43,127 bases of DNA from UBA1189 sp045612065. GTDB taxonomy: Bacteria > Bacteroidota > Bacteroidia > Bacteroidales > Bacteroidaceae. The stretch is taken from positions 1 to 43,127 of the forward strand of contig JAZKYH010000045.1 of NCBI GenBank assembly GCA_045612065.1. Reading direction: 5' to 3'. Of the stretch, positions 1 through 6,615 are shown in pieces (position 1 is the first letter of the stretch; every line of letters starts with the position of its first letter). Under the pieces are notes generated by a model. That model saw nothing but the letters and a program-made list of their open reading frames with translations. It was not told where the DNA came from and made no database searches. Both the position numbers and the translations under genes were made by a program.

Positions 1-223
1 GTTATCGAGAAGATGGTATTGGCTGTACTGAAGAACAATGAACTAAACAAACCAATCAACAGAAAAAGGTTTAGGGCATCTATTGACAGAAAGTATTTAT
101 GGCAATTATTAAACCAATTTTTATAATGCGTTTTCCCTGCTTTGTAAAAATTATGAGAAAGACAAAAGCGACGAAGAAGAGCAGTTGCCCGCCCTTATGG
201 AAAAGTCAGGAAGTGCCACATAA
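1..223 (+). pseudogene. 3' tail of an unidentified gene, apparently frameshifted
   Basis: The window opens inside a plus-strand reading frame that runs to a TAA at 124-126 and encodes a basic C-terminal stretch ending WQLLNQFL. Directly after it, the other frame (116-223) stays open with a coding-like composition (NFYNAFSLLCKNYEKDKSDE...) to a TAA at 221-223. Removing one T from the run of five at 118-122 would join the two as ...LLNQFYNAFSLL..., so this looks like one gene tail broken by a homopolymer frameshift. That shift could be real decay, slippage or a sequencing error. I do not recognise the family; the basic helix-rich tail would fit a mobile-element protein, but nothing here proves that. 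Confidence 0.4.
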
Positions 224-317
224 CACAACCGACACCCCACCGACACGGGGTATCGGTGGTTATCCTATATAAAATCAGGTGATTATGCCAGGCTACCGAC
301 ACCTTGCATAGAAAAAG

Positions 318-343
318 GGGAAGGGCCTTATTAGTGCCCTTTC
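318..343 (+). terminator. Probable intrinsic terminator after the partial gene
   Basis: AAGGGC (321-326) pairs with GCCCTT (336-341) across a 9-nt loop and is followed by a T-rich stretch. It lies about 95 bp after the second stop of the broken gene at the window start. The stem is short. Confidence 0.4.
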
Positions 344-564
344 TTATACTCTCTCAGTTTATACGGTTACCTATTCCTTCAAATAATCTATCGGATTCAG
401 ATAAAACGCCTTTTGGTGTCCCAGCGGAGCATCGTCGATGCGCCAGGGGATAGGAAATTAGGGGAGGTACTGCGACAAAACAATACAGCCAAGCATTTCC
501 TGCTCGACAGTATGAAATGGTGGGGTTGGTGTATGAAATGTATCCTTGAGTGTCTGAAGATAGT
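344..564. other. Gene-free spacer between convergent genes
   Basis: No credible gene is seen between the terminator near 340 and the stop codon of the ATPase at 565. The spacer carries the first copy of a 58-bp direct repeat (483-540) and the short phrase GCCTTTTGGTGTC near 409, which is shared with the region around 2691. Confidence 0.4.
483..540. repeat. 58-bp imperfect direct repeat, copy A
   Basis: This block matches 2740-2797 at 49 of 58 positions by eye without gaps. Both copies begin ATACAGCCAAGC and end GTGTAYGAAATG. The two copies flank the ATPase gene and the small membrane protein gene, so the pair may mark a module that was acquired or can be lost together. The outer hairpin seen in copy B has decayed here. 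Confidence 0.65.
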
Positions 565-1743
565 TCAATACACAAAACCAAACATCCACAAGGGGATGGA
601 GTTTTGATACGCATATTCTACATCGTCCTTAACGACGAAACCTTTATCTATGGGAAGAGTGGATAATTGCTTCTTCCCCTTGTTCTTTCCACCTATCTCG
701 AAAGTCAGGCCATCGACCTCAAAATCAGAAACAGCAGACGAAGAGATGAAATGTCCAACACGCATCCACGCGAAGAAGATAGTCTCACGGATAGTACCGA
801 TATCGGGAGTCTTTTCTGATAGCACATACGCTTCATTGGGATTGCTCAAGTAGATCTTTTCTATCTTCTCCAGCAACTTCACGCCTGTGGCCTTCTCGCG
901 GAGCACACCTATAAGACCAGCCTTCTCAAGGTAGAGCATATATTGAGGCAAGGTATTTCTTGATATATCCAAGTCGCGCTCCAGCTTGGAGTAGTTGGGT
1001 TTGAAGGGGACGCTTTGCGCCAACACATAGAGGAGTTTCTTGAGCTTCTGGGCCGAAGCCACCTCTATCTCTGCAAACTTTGGAATGTCATCTTCTACGA
1101 TCTGCTTGATGACACCATTCAGACGCATGGAATAGTTGCCCTCACGGAAAAAGGGATAGTACCCTTCGCGCAGATACTGGGCAAACAAGGGTAATGGCCG
1201 TTCTTGAGTATAAGGAAAATCGACCTTGCCTGCCACTATCTCCTCCAAGGTGTAGCGAGGGAGGTTCCAGCCCTGCGAGATGTTGAGATATTCGCGGAAG
1301 CTTAATCCCGGAAGCACATATTCCAGTTTCCGACGGCTGAGGTCAGCCCCTCCCTTTTCCAAGTCCAAAATAGAAGATCCACTATATACCACACGCAGGT
1401 CGGGCATCTTGTCGTATATATTCTTTATCTCCGTGGACCAACCTTTGTATTTGTGAATTTCATCAATATAAAGATGTTTGCCCCCTTGCAACATAAACTG
1501 ATGGGCAAGCTCTTCGAGCCGATGTGTGGTGAAATAGAAATCATCGGCCGTCACATACAAGGTTTGCGGTGTATTGTCGTACAAACGGATGTGCTGGAGC
1601 ATCATCGTAGTCTTGCCTGTACCACGAGCTCCCAAGATAGCAATCAAACGACTGTTCCAGTCTATCTCCTGATGTTTGTCACGGACATAACTCGTATCTA
1701 CTCTGCTGATCAGCTCACGGGATGTCGTAAATAAGTTTTCCAT
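565..1743 (-). CDS. AAA-type ATPase with DUF4143-like C-terminal region
   Basis: This 392-residue protein belongs by pattern to the large ATP-binding DUF4143 family common in Bacteroidales. The N-terminal half is a P-loop ATPase: Walker A GARGTGKTT at residues 38-46, Walker B LYIDEIH at 91-97, and a sensor-like VYSGSS at 119-124, followed by the family signature LPGLSFREYL near 144-153. The C-terminal half (about 200-392) contains a winged-helix-like stretch (LERDLDISRNTLPQYMLYLEKAGLI) and the end typical of DUF4143, often considered nuclease-related. Substrates of this family are not established; defence or mobile-element maintenance has been proposed from context. It stands alone, with its own TACATTTG box 25 bp before the ATG, and is flanked by the 58-bp direct repeats. 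It appears full length. Confidence 0.85.
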   Translation of the reverse strand: MENLFTTSRELISRVDTSYVRDKHQEIDWNSRLIAILGARGTGKTTMMLQHIRLYDNTPQTLYVTADDFYFTTHRLEELAHQFMLQGGKHLYIDEIHKYKGWSTEIKNIYDKMPDLRVVYSGSSILDLEKGGADLSRRKLEYVLPGLSFREYLNISQGWNLPRYTLEEIVAGKVDFPYTQERPLPLFAQYLREGYYPFFREGNYSMRLNGVIKQIVEDDIPKFAEIEVASAQKLKKLLYVLAQSVPFKPNYSKLERDLDISRNTLPQYMLYLEKAGLIGVLREKATGVKLLEKIEKIYLSNPNEAYVLSEKTPDIGTIRETIFFAWMRVGHFISSSAVSDFEVDGLTFEIGGKNKGKKQLSTLPIDKGFVVKDDVEYAYQNSIPLWMFGFVY

Positions 1744-1767
1744 ATCTCATATAGTTGAAATTCATCG

Positions 1768-1775
1768 CAAATGTA
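1768..1775 (-). promoter_or_regulatory. -7 box TACATTTG for the DUF4143 ATPase gene
   Basis: On the minus strand TACATTTG matches the Bacteroidales consensus TAnnTTTG exactly and lies 24 bp before the ATG at 1743, which implies a short leader. A perfect 7-bp inverted repeat lies immediately upstream (1790-1811), where a regulator could bind. Confidence 0.6.
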
Positions 1776-1789
1776 CGAAGAAAGAACAA

Positions 1790-1811
1790 ATTGCACAATG
1801 AAAAGTGCAAT
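1790..1811. promoter_or_regulatory. Inverted repeat ATTGCAC-N8-GTGCAAT upstream of the ATPase promoter
   Basis: ATTGCAC (1790-1796) and GTGCAAT (1805-1811) form a perfect dyad 15 bp upstream of the -7 box, overlapping the expected -33 region. This position suits an operator. No cognate regulator is evident in the window. Confidence 0.4.
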
Positions 1812-1838
1812 TATTTATAAAAGTCGCATATTCAACCA

Positions 1839-1861
1839 TGCAGAAATAATCATTTTCTGCA
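1839..1861. terminator. 8-bp hairpin TGCAGAAA/TTTCTGCA after the 1898-2506 gene
   Basis: TGCAGAAA (1839-1846) and TTTCTGCA (1854-1861) are a perfect inverted repeat with a 7-nt loop. It lies 37 bp beyond the stop codon of the minus-strand gene and could end its transcript, although no clean U-tract follows. Part of the left arm recurs as a degenerate direct repeat near 1863. Confidence 0.35.
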
Positions 1862-1897
1862 CATTCAAGCATGCAATTCTGCGCCAAGAGCGATAAA

Positions 1898-2506
1898 CTA
1901 CTCCACATCGAGCACCCACTTGAAGTGGGGCTTGTAGAGCCAGCCGATGTCCTGCAGGTATCGGATGAGACTCTCGTGGAACTTGAAGGGGCCGATGATG
2001 ATGGGTCCGGGGAGATAGGGAAAGGCATACTCCTGGATGTAGGAGATTACCCATTCGCCATCCTCCTTGTAGAGGTACATGCCATTGCACGCCAAGGCCA
2101 CTCGTGCATTTTGAAAGGTGTAGGCCGACCATAAGCCAAACTCATTATAATCGGCAGCCCAAGCCACCAAAGTAGGTTTGTTGGCCGTCGCATTGGGATA
2201 CCTCTTCACCAAAGACTTCACCTTATCATGCTTCGAGAAGTGTCGGCTATGCAAAATGACCGTGTCCTTCGTGGGAATGGTGCACAGAATCTGCTGTACG
2301 GTAGCCTCGGGCGACAAGGGCCAACCGAAAGCACAGATGCAGAGGTTAATAGAGTAGATGCTCGACTTCTCGTACAAGTTCAGTTCCTGCCCGCTTCTAA
2401 TCTTTTTGTAACACTGTTGCTGGATGTCGCTCGTGATCCAATACACCACATTGCCTGCGACCAGACTGATAAGCACAATAAGTGCGATTACAACTTTCCT
2501 CTTCAT
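1898..2506 (-). CDS. Unknown protein with one N-terminal membrane segment
   Basis: The product has 202 residues and I do not recognise a family. The start is placed at the ATG at 2506 (MKRKVVIALI...) because the upstream in-frame ATG at 2533 overlaps the -7 promoter box at 2525-2532. Residues 4-24 (about KVVIALIVLISLVAGNVVYWI) are a hydrophobic anchor or uncleaved signal. The rest is predicted to lie outside the cytoplasmic membrane and is rich in aromatic residues (WAADYNEFGLWSAYTF). A few cysteines are present but there is no clear catalytic motif. It is monocistronic, with a short leader and its own promoter embedded in a repeat. Confidence 0.6.
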   Translation of the reverse strand: MKRKVVIALIVLISLVAGNVVYWITSDIQQQCYKKIRSGQELNLYEKSSIYSINLCICAFGWPLSPEATVQQILCTIPTKDTVILHSRHFSKHDKVKSLVKRYPNATANKPTLVAWAADYNEFGLWSAYTFQNARVALACNGMYLYKEDGEWVISYIQEYAFPYLPGPIIIGPFKFHESLIRYLQDIGWLYKPHFKWVLDVE

Positions 2507-2524
2507 AACCTTATCTTTCTGATG

Positions 2525-2572
2525 CAAAGACACGAATAAGCGAACGAAAAAATATCAAGCTTGCTTGAATAT
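2525..2572 (-). promoter_or_regulatory. Repeat-borne promoter: palindrome plus TGTCTTTG box
   Basis: Reading the minus strand, a 21-bp near-palindrome (2552-2572) is followed by TTTTTTCGTTCGCTTATTCG and then the -7 box TGTCTTTG (2532-2525), 18 bp before the ATG at 2506. The palindrome is identical, in reverse orientation, to 32426-32446. The TTTTTCG block lies near the usual -33 distance. The same arrangement occurs before ftsY, the FISUMP leader, the permease gene and the gene at 32631. Confidence 0.55.
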
Positions 2573-2739
2573 TTCACAGCGCCGACGCGGAACCTTAGCG
2601 TCGGATGCGACGGAGGGGAGATTTATCTCCCCCAGAGGAGTATGCTTCAGCACCATTAGGTTTATCTTCCCCGAGGAGTGCAGCTTGCTGCCTTTTGGTG
2701 TCTTCGCTATTTTTTTAGCAAATTTCACATAAAAAAAAC
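2573..2739. repeat. Composite intergenic repeat with nested hairpins
   Basis: The block contains CCGACGC/GCGTCGG, a GGGGAGA/TCTCCCC hairpin and a GAGGAGTGCAGCTTGCTGC segment. The same order (CGCCGACG...TTAGCGTCGG, ATGCGAC or GTGCGAC, TTTATCTCCCC, GAGGAGTGCWGCTTGCWGC) recurs at about 23895-23972. It is adjacent to the palindrome promoter in both places, so the promoter and this block form one larger repeat. No gene is seen in it. Confidence 0.6.
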
Positions 2740-2797
2740 ATACAGCCAAGCGTTTCGGGTTCGGCTGTATGAAGTGGTGGGGTTAGTGTACGAAATG
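2740..2797. repeat. 58-bp imperfect direct repeat, copy B
   Basis: This is the second copy of the block at 483-540. It begins with a perfect hairpin, ATACAGCC (2740-2747) and GGCTGTAT (2763-2770), that is degenerate in copy A, which suggests B is closer to the functional form. Confidence 0.65.
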
Positions 2798-3010
2798 GTT
2801 CACATTACATTATGTCAAACACTATTAATTCAAGATAGACCAAACGAAGATACTTCATGTTTTACTATTTCTTACAAGAGAATAGGGTTATCAAGCGACG
2901 GAAAGATAATAGTAGTCTTTGATTGTGTCGTTTTGCTAAGATTGTTATTCTAAAACAAATTACTAGAATGAAGGAATATCAAATGTTAGATTTATCTTGT
3001 AGATGTCATA
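2798..3010. other. AT-rich gene-free stretch
   Basis: No supported gene is visible. Short open frames cross it, but none has a promoter, a convincing start or recognisable protein features. It ends at the promoter of the candidate small transcript at 2997-3027. Confidence 0.4.
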
Positions 3011-3368
3011 TTGTTTATTTATCTTTGCAGTAATTTGGTTGGCTGCAATCTATTTTCGTTCTTTTAGTGAGTTTTAATCTACTGCCTCCTTGGGCGACAT
3101 TGGTGGCAACACTAATGTCGATTAAAGATGTTTTTTGGAACATAGGGAACTTATTTATTAACTCTAAAAGCAGTACGTATATGAAGAAAACAACATATAA
3201 GAAAAAACAACTAAATGGAGTGTGGAACACGGTGGGTTCTGTGGGTTAAAACAGACACACTTCTTGAACGAAGAGAACCTATATATAGGAGCAGTTGTGT
3301 TCCACATTCCCACCACCAGACCATTCTTAATCAAATATATAAAGAGGTTGTCTAATAGACAGCCTCTT
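2997..3368 (+). ncRNA. Promoter-to-terminator unit: candidate small RNA or small-ORF mRNA
   Basis: A good Bacteroidales promoter, TTG (2997-2999), 20-bp spacer and TATCTTTG (3020-3027), is followed about 340 bp later by a strong hairpin, AAGAGGTTGTCT (3342-3353) with AGACAGCCTCTT (3357-3368). The transcript would run from about 3032 to 3370. Inside it, GTGTGGAACAC (about 3216) and GTGTTCCACA (about 3296) could pair over a long distance. The only frame with any appeal is a 60-codon one from a GTG at 3067 to 3249, whose product is unremarkable. I cannot decide between a structured RNA and a small mRNA. Confidence 0.4.
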
Positions 3369-3673
3369 AACATAAGTATTAGTATTACATATTTATTCAA
3401 ACTAGTAGAATAAAAACGACTATAATTTATCTGTCAAATGAGATGCAGATCACAATACACCCTCATTTCCCACTCTATCACTGCCCATTCGTGTACAATA
3501 ATCTTTCAAAATTTCCGAGAAGGACGATTGAACTCTCTTTCCTAACAATAAAGATGAATTTATGGGAACGTTAAGATTGCTGACAAACCGAAAGCAAAAT
3601 CGAGGGTCGAAGTTATAAAGCACACATATTTGTAATATTTTCCCCGAACAAGACTTTATATTACAGTTTTTTA
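3369..3673. other. Gene-free AT-rich spacer before the orphan gene
   Basis: No gene or repeat is recognised between the terminator ending at 3368 and the promoter of the gene at 3714. Confidence 0.4.
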
Positions 3674-3681
3674 TAATTTTG
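3674..3681 (+). promoter_or_regulatory. -7 box TAATTTTG for the orphan gene at 3714
   Basis: TAATTTTG matches TAnnTTTG and lies 32 bp before the ATG. The surrounding DNA is very AT-rich, so a chance match is possible. Confidence 0.45.
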
Positions 3682-3713
3682 TATTAATTGATATTCTATA
3701 TAAGACGTTTAAT

Positions 3714-4724
3714 ATGGATTTGATTGTCAACCACAAAACTTTAATAATTTCAAATCATACATTTGAAAAGCTCGGGTGTGGTGCTTTGTGTCATAAAGCA
3801 TATGTATCTAAAGACGATGAATCAAAATTATATATCAAAGCGAATTCATTATTAATAGATAGTGTTAATGATTTTATTCAACCACGTTTTGAATATTGGG
3901 AACATAAGAATGAGAATGTCAATTATAAGCTCATTCTAGATGATATAAAATTAAATAACGAAATAAGAATATATATTCCTCAATCTATAGATACTTTTCC
4001 TTTATCAATAAAATCATTATTTGGAAACGAAATGATTGTCACTTTGAAGGACGGGAATTTATGGTTTGAATTGGTTTGTGAAGCAGTGGAAATTATAATG
4101 GGACATCCCAAACCAATGGTGAAAGCATATATACCCCAGTATATACATACTCCTCATTATCAATTATCTACAATAAGTGCATTTCGTCTATGGAAACAGT
4201 ATGAAAGAGTTAATATTGATAGAAGTAGTTATAAAGAGCTATGTTTTGTCCAGTTTTCAACGGATTTTTTATATTCAATAGAAGTAAAAGGGAAAAATAA
4301 TTTTCCTCCAAGACAATTAAATGAGGATGAGAGTGATGCGACTTGGCGTATTGGATCTATTATGTTATCTCAAATACAACTTAGTGTTTCTTTTGATCGT
4401 AAAATAATATCTGGGAATTATTATTCAGGTATTAAGAAATTTGGAGGAAGAAGAACATCCAATGGCTGGGAAAGTAAATATAGTGAAGATAGGGCTTTTT
4501 ACTATAAAGCATTTGAATTAATATATGATATTCAAAAGTATATTGATGATTTACCAATACGCTTTAAAGCTATAAATGCTGTAGTTCAAATAAATGATGT
4601 TCTTGACAACGAACTATGTCAAAAAGAAATAACAGTCAAATTTAACGAGCAAATAACCTTAAAAAGAATTAGTGAAATTTTAGAACTTGATATACGAGGT
4701 GTAGAATATTCATATTATGAATAA
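3714..4724 (+). CDS. AT-rich orphan gene, function unknown
   Basis: The product has 336 residues, no signal peptide and no membrane segment, so it is probably cytosolic. I recognise no family. It is rich in Lys, Ile, Asn and Tyr, with AT-rich codons that contrast sharply with the neighbouring nuclease and guaA genes. Visible patterns are an aromatic mid-region (AFRLWKQYERVNIDRSSYKELCF, around 161-183), a glycine/arginine-rich turn KKFGGRRTSNGWESKY near 242-257 and an acidic C-terminus. Single gene with its own promoter at 3674 and a terminator overlapping its stop. Composition and setting suggest recent transfer, perhaps as a defence or selfish gene, but that is inference only. Confidence 0.65.
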   Translation: MDLIVNHKTLIISNHTFEKLGCGALCHKAYVSKDDESKLYIKANSLLIDSVNDFIQPRFEYWEHKNENVNYKLILDDIKLNNEIRIYIPQSIDTFPLSIKSLFGNEMIVTLKDGNLWFELVCEAVEIIMGHPKPMVKAYIPQYIHTPHYQLSTISAFRLWKQYERVNIDRSSYKELCFVQFSTDFLYSIEVKGKNNFPPRQLNEDESDATWRIGSIMLSQIQLSVSFDRKIISGNYYSGIKKFGGRRTSNGWESKYSEDRAFYYKAFELIYDIQKYIDDLPIRFKAINAVVQINDVLDNELCQKEITVKFNEQITLKRISEILELDIRGVEYSYYE

Positions 4725-4744
4725 TGGAGGACATGCTCCATTAT
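4721..4744 (+). terminator. 9-bp hairpin overlapping the orphan gene's stop codon
   Basis: ATAATGGAG (4721-4729) and CTCCATTAT (4736-4744) are perfectly complementary around a 6-nt loop. The TAA stop of the gene lies at 4722-4724 within the left arm. Confidence 0.55.
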
Positions 4745-4890
4745 GAAATGACAATAATCGATACCCCCTATCTGATTCCAAATAATTTCAATATCTTATA
4801 TAGGGGTTTCTTCATAGACAAAGGAGGGTTGAAACGACCAAGACCACTCACGGCGAATGTACGAAATATATGTTTGGATGTACGAAATGA

Positions 4891-5640
4891 TTATTTTCTC
4901 CTATTCAACAATGCAATCGCCTCATTCCTCATGTAGGGGACATCGACGACATAGGGGCGGCCGTTGTCGGGGTGGAAAATGCCGAGCTTACCACCTGAGA
5001 CATGGACGCCATAGTTCTTCTCTAAGATGTAGCGGTAGATGCTGAGCTGGAGGGCATAATGCCAATAGGTAGTGTCTGGTACGTGGGAGATGGGACTGAA
5101 GGCACTCTTACCCCAGCGGTTGGTGGTCTCAGGGGTGCCGCAGACGAGAATCTTGTTGCTCCGTTTCCAGTCAAAGATAGTGAATACACCTTGCTCCAGG
5201 TTCAGGAAGTCGAGTGTGCCGGCTATGCCACTCTCTTCGTCATAGATGGTCCACTCGGTGCGGTAGGGGTTCAGGTGATAATGCTGGGTGAACTGCTCGA
5301 AGAGGCGGTAGGTATCGTCGCTCTCGTTGGTCTCGCCCAAGTAGTAGCGCTCAATCTTGGCGTGCATCATCGTTCCTAAGTTGCGGGCCTCCTCGCCCTT
5401 GCGCTCCCACAAAGCCTTCACCTCCTCGGGGGTCATACCCATGGCGGGAGCTTTCTTGGCAGCCCAATAGTCGGCATCAAACTGCTCGAAACATTCACCA
5501 ACGAGGGTGGTTACAGACTTGAGGACCCGGCCATTCACCGTATAGGTGTGGCTCGCCTCGTCAAAGTGGATGAGAGAATCTCTCTCGTGTCGGTTTATCT
5601 GATTACAATTCATGTGTAACTTTGTTTCTATTACGGCCAT
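4891..5640 (-). CDS. PD-(D/E)XK superfamily exonuclease-like protein
   Basis: The 249-residue protein has the ordered motifs of RecB/Cas4-like nucleases: GTMMHAKIE (89-97, His93 and Glu97), GTLDFL (141-146, Asp144), FDWKR (156-160, Asp157-x-Lys159) and QLSIYRY (198-204). It should cut or resect DNA with divalent metal. There is no signal peptide, so it acts inside the cell. The ATG at 5640 overlaps the end of the upstream endonuclease gene by 10 bp (stop at 5631), a layout that favours translational coupling. An alternative start is Met10 at 5613, which would remove the overlap. Similar stand-alone nucleases occur widely in Bacteroidales; whether this one serves repair, recombination or defence cannot be told from here. 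Confidence 0.8.
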   Translation of the reverse strand: MAVIETKLHMNCNQINRHERDSLIHFDEASHTYTVNGRVLKSVTTLVGECFEQFDADYWAAKKAPAMGMTPEEVKALWERKGEEARNLGTMMHAKIERYYLGETNESDDTYRLFEQFTQHYHLNPYRTEWTIYDEESGIAGTLDFLNLEQGVFTIFDWKRSNKILVCGTPETTNRWGKSAFSPISHVPDTTYWHYALQLSIYRYILEKNYGVHVSGGKLGIFHPDNGRPYVVDVPYMRNEAIALLNRRK

Positions 5641-6428
5641 TCGGACAAGTCATACGTAGCCTCGATACGTTCCTCTATCCTATCGGGCAATGCCGAGAAG
5701 AAGTCAAGCTGGGTGATGCGCTCCACCTCATCGATGGTGTTGACATACTTGTCACGTTTATAGTTACCCGACTCATTCTTATAGATGAAACCAATAGCGC
5801 GAGGATGTCCGCTCTCGACACCTGTCAGCACTACCTTAAAAAATGCATCGGGAATTCTTATCTGATGTTTTTGTCCAATGTGCCCATATTTGGGATTCTT
5901 ATATAGAATAGGGCCACACACGATATATACGGTTTCAGTGGCTGCCCAACGACGACATGCTTCTTCGAGTTCCTTCCAGTCGCCACGATTGAGATTATGG
6001 TTTTGGGGACAGATGTTGGTCATATAAAAACTCTCATCCATAGCGCGCCAATGCCATCGATTGTCACCCGCAGGACACATATGTCCTCGATCCCAACCGC
6101 TTCCCTTGTACTCATCCGTAGTGATGGCCCGACGTTCATCGATATCGGGGTCGGGAAGGAACTTATCGCTACGACTCTCGCGCTCGATGAGCTTCTCTGA
6201 ATTTAGTTCCCATGCCACCCAATTGGGAATATTGGTATGCGGATTGAACGAGACGGTATACCCCATACGCTCGAGATATACCTCGGGACATTCGCCCTGG
6301 GATACAGGGATTTCATATTTCTCTACCGGCAACGAACCAACCTCTTCTACAGACTGCCTATTGCTGTTGATATAGGATGCAAGCAACAACAATAGCACTA
6401 CAGGTAAAAACAGCTTTTTCTTTTTCAT
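5631..6428 (-). CDS. Exported DNA/RNA non-specific endonuclease (DRGH family)
   Basis: The 265-residue protein starts with a signal peptide (MKKKK plus a hydrophobic core to about residue 19), so it is exported to the periplasm, anchored or secreted. The mature part is an Endonuclease_NS (NUC1/Serratia-type beta-beta-alpha metal) domain. The catalytic motif WDRGHMCPAGD spans residues 112-122, with the general-base His at 116, and the metal-binding Asn lies in NHNLNRGDWKELE (143-155). It probably degrades extracellular nucleic acid for nutrition or competition. It is the first gene of a two-gene unit with the PD-(D/E)XK gene. Its -7 box ends only 4 bp from the ATG, so the transcript should be nearly leaderless. 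Confidence 0.9.
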   Translation of the reverse strand: MKKKKLFLPVVLLLLLASYINSNRQSVEEVGSLPVEKYEIPVSQGECPEVYLERMGYTVSFNPHTNIPNWVAWELNSEKLIERESRSDKFLPDPDIDERRAITTDEYKGSGWDRGHMCPAGDNRWHWRAMDESFYMTNICPQNHNLNRGDWKELEEACRRWAATETVYIVCGPILYKNPKYGHIGQKHQIRIPDAFFKVVLTGVESGHPRAIGFIYKNESGNYKRDKYVNTIDEVERITQLDFFSALPDRIEERIEATYDLSEWP

Positions 6429-6432
6429 AGCA

Positions 6433-6440
6433 CAAAGGTA
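6433..6440 (-). promoter_or_regulatory. -7 box TACCTTTG for the nuclease pair
   Basis: On the minus strand TACCTTTG is a perfect consensus match and ends 4 bp before the ATG at 6428. Transcription is expected to begin at or next to the start codon, giving a leaderless mRNA. Confidence 0.6.
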
Positions 6441-6525
6441 ACAAAAGGAGTGTTAATACTCAAAAAAAATGCTATTTTGGACAAAAAAAACACGACTGCA
6501 TAAAAAGAAAAAAAATAGTTTTTCG

Positions 6526-6562
6526 TAACTTTGTGCCCTGAAAAGCAGAGACACTTCTCTGC
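6526..6562 (+). promoter_or_regulatory. guaA promoter and leader hairpin
   Basis: TAACTTTG (6526-6533) is a perfect -7 box. The leader of about 75 nt contains a 6-bp hairpin, GCAGAG (6545-6550) and CTCTGC (6557-6562), close to the expected transcript start. I see no known purine or guanidine riboswitch in the leader. Confidence 0.6.
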
Positions 6563-6615
6563 CGCTCAACGTGAAGAATAATACTGATTTGTTCTCTAAA
6601 TATTTATATTGTTTT

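Noticed and set aside
4724..4936. 70-codon plus-strand frame after the orphan gene
   Set aside because: It starts within the terminator hairpin and overlaps the nuclease gene on the other strand; there is no support for a protein.
6534..6615. Purine-type riboswitch in the guaA leader
   Set aside because: Only one short hairpin is visible; the three-way junction and conserved core of purine riboswitches are absent.
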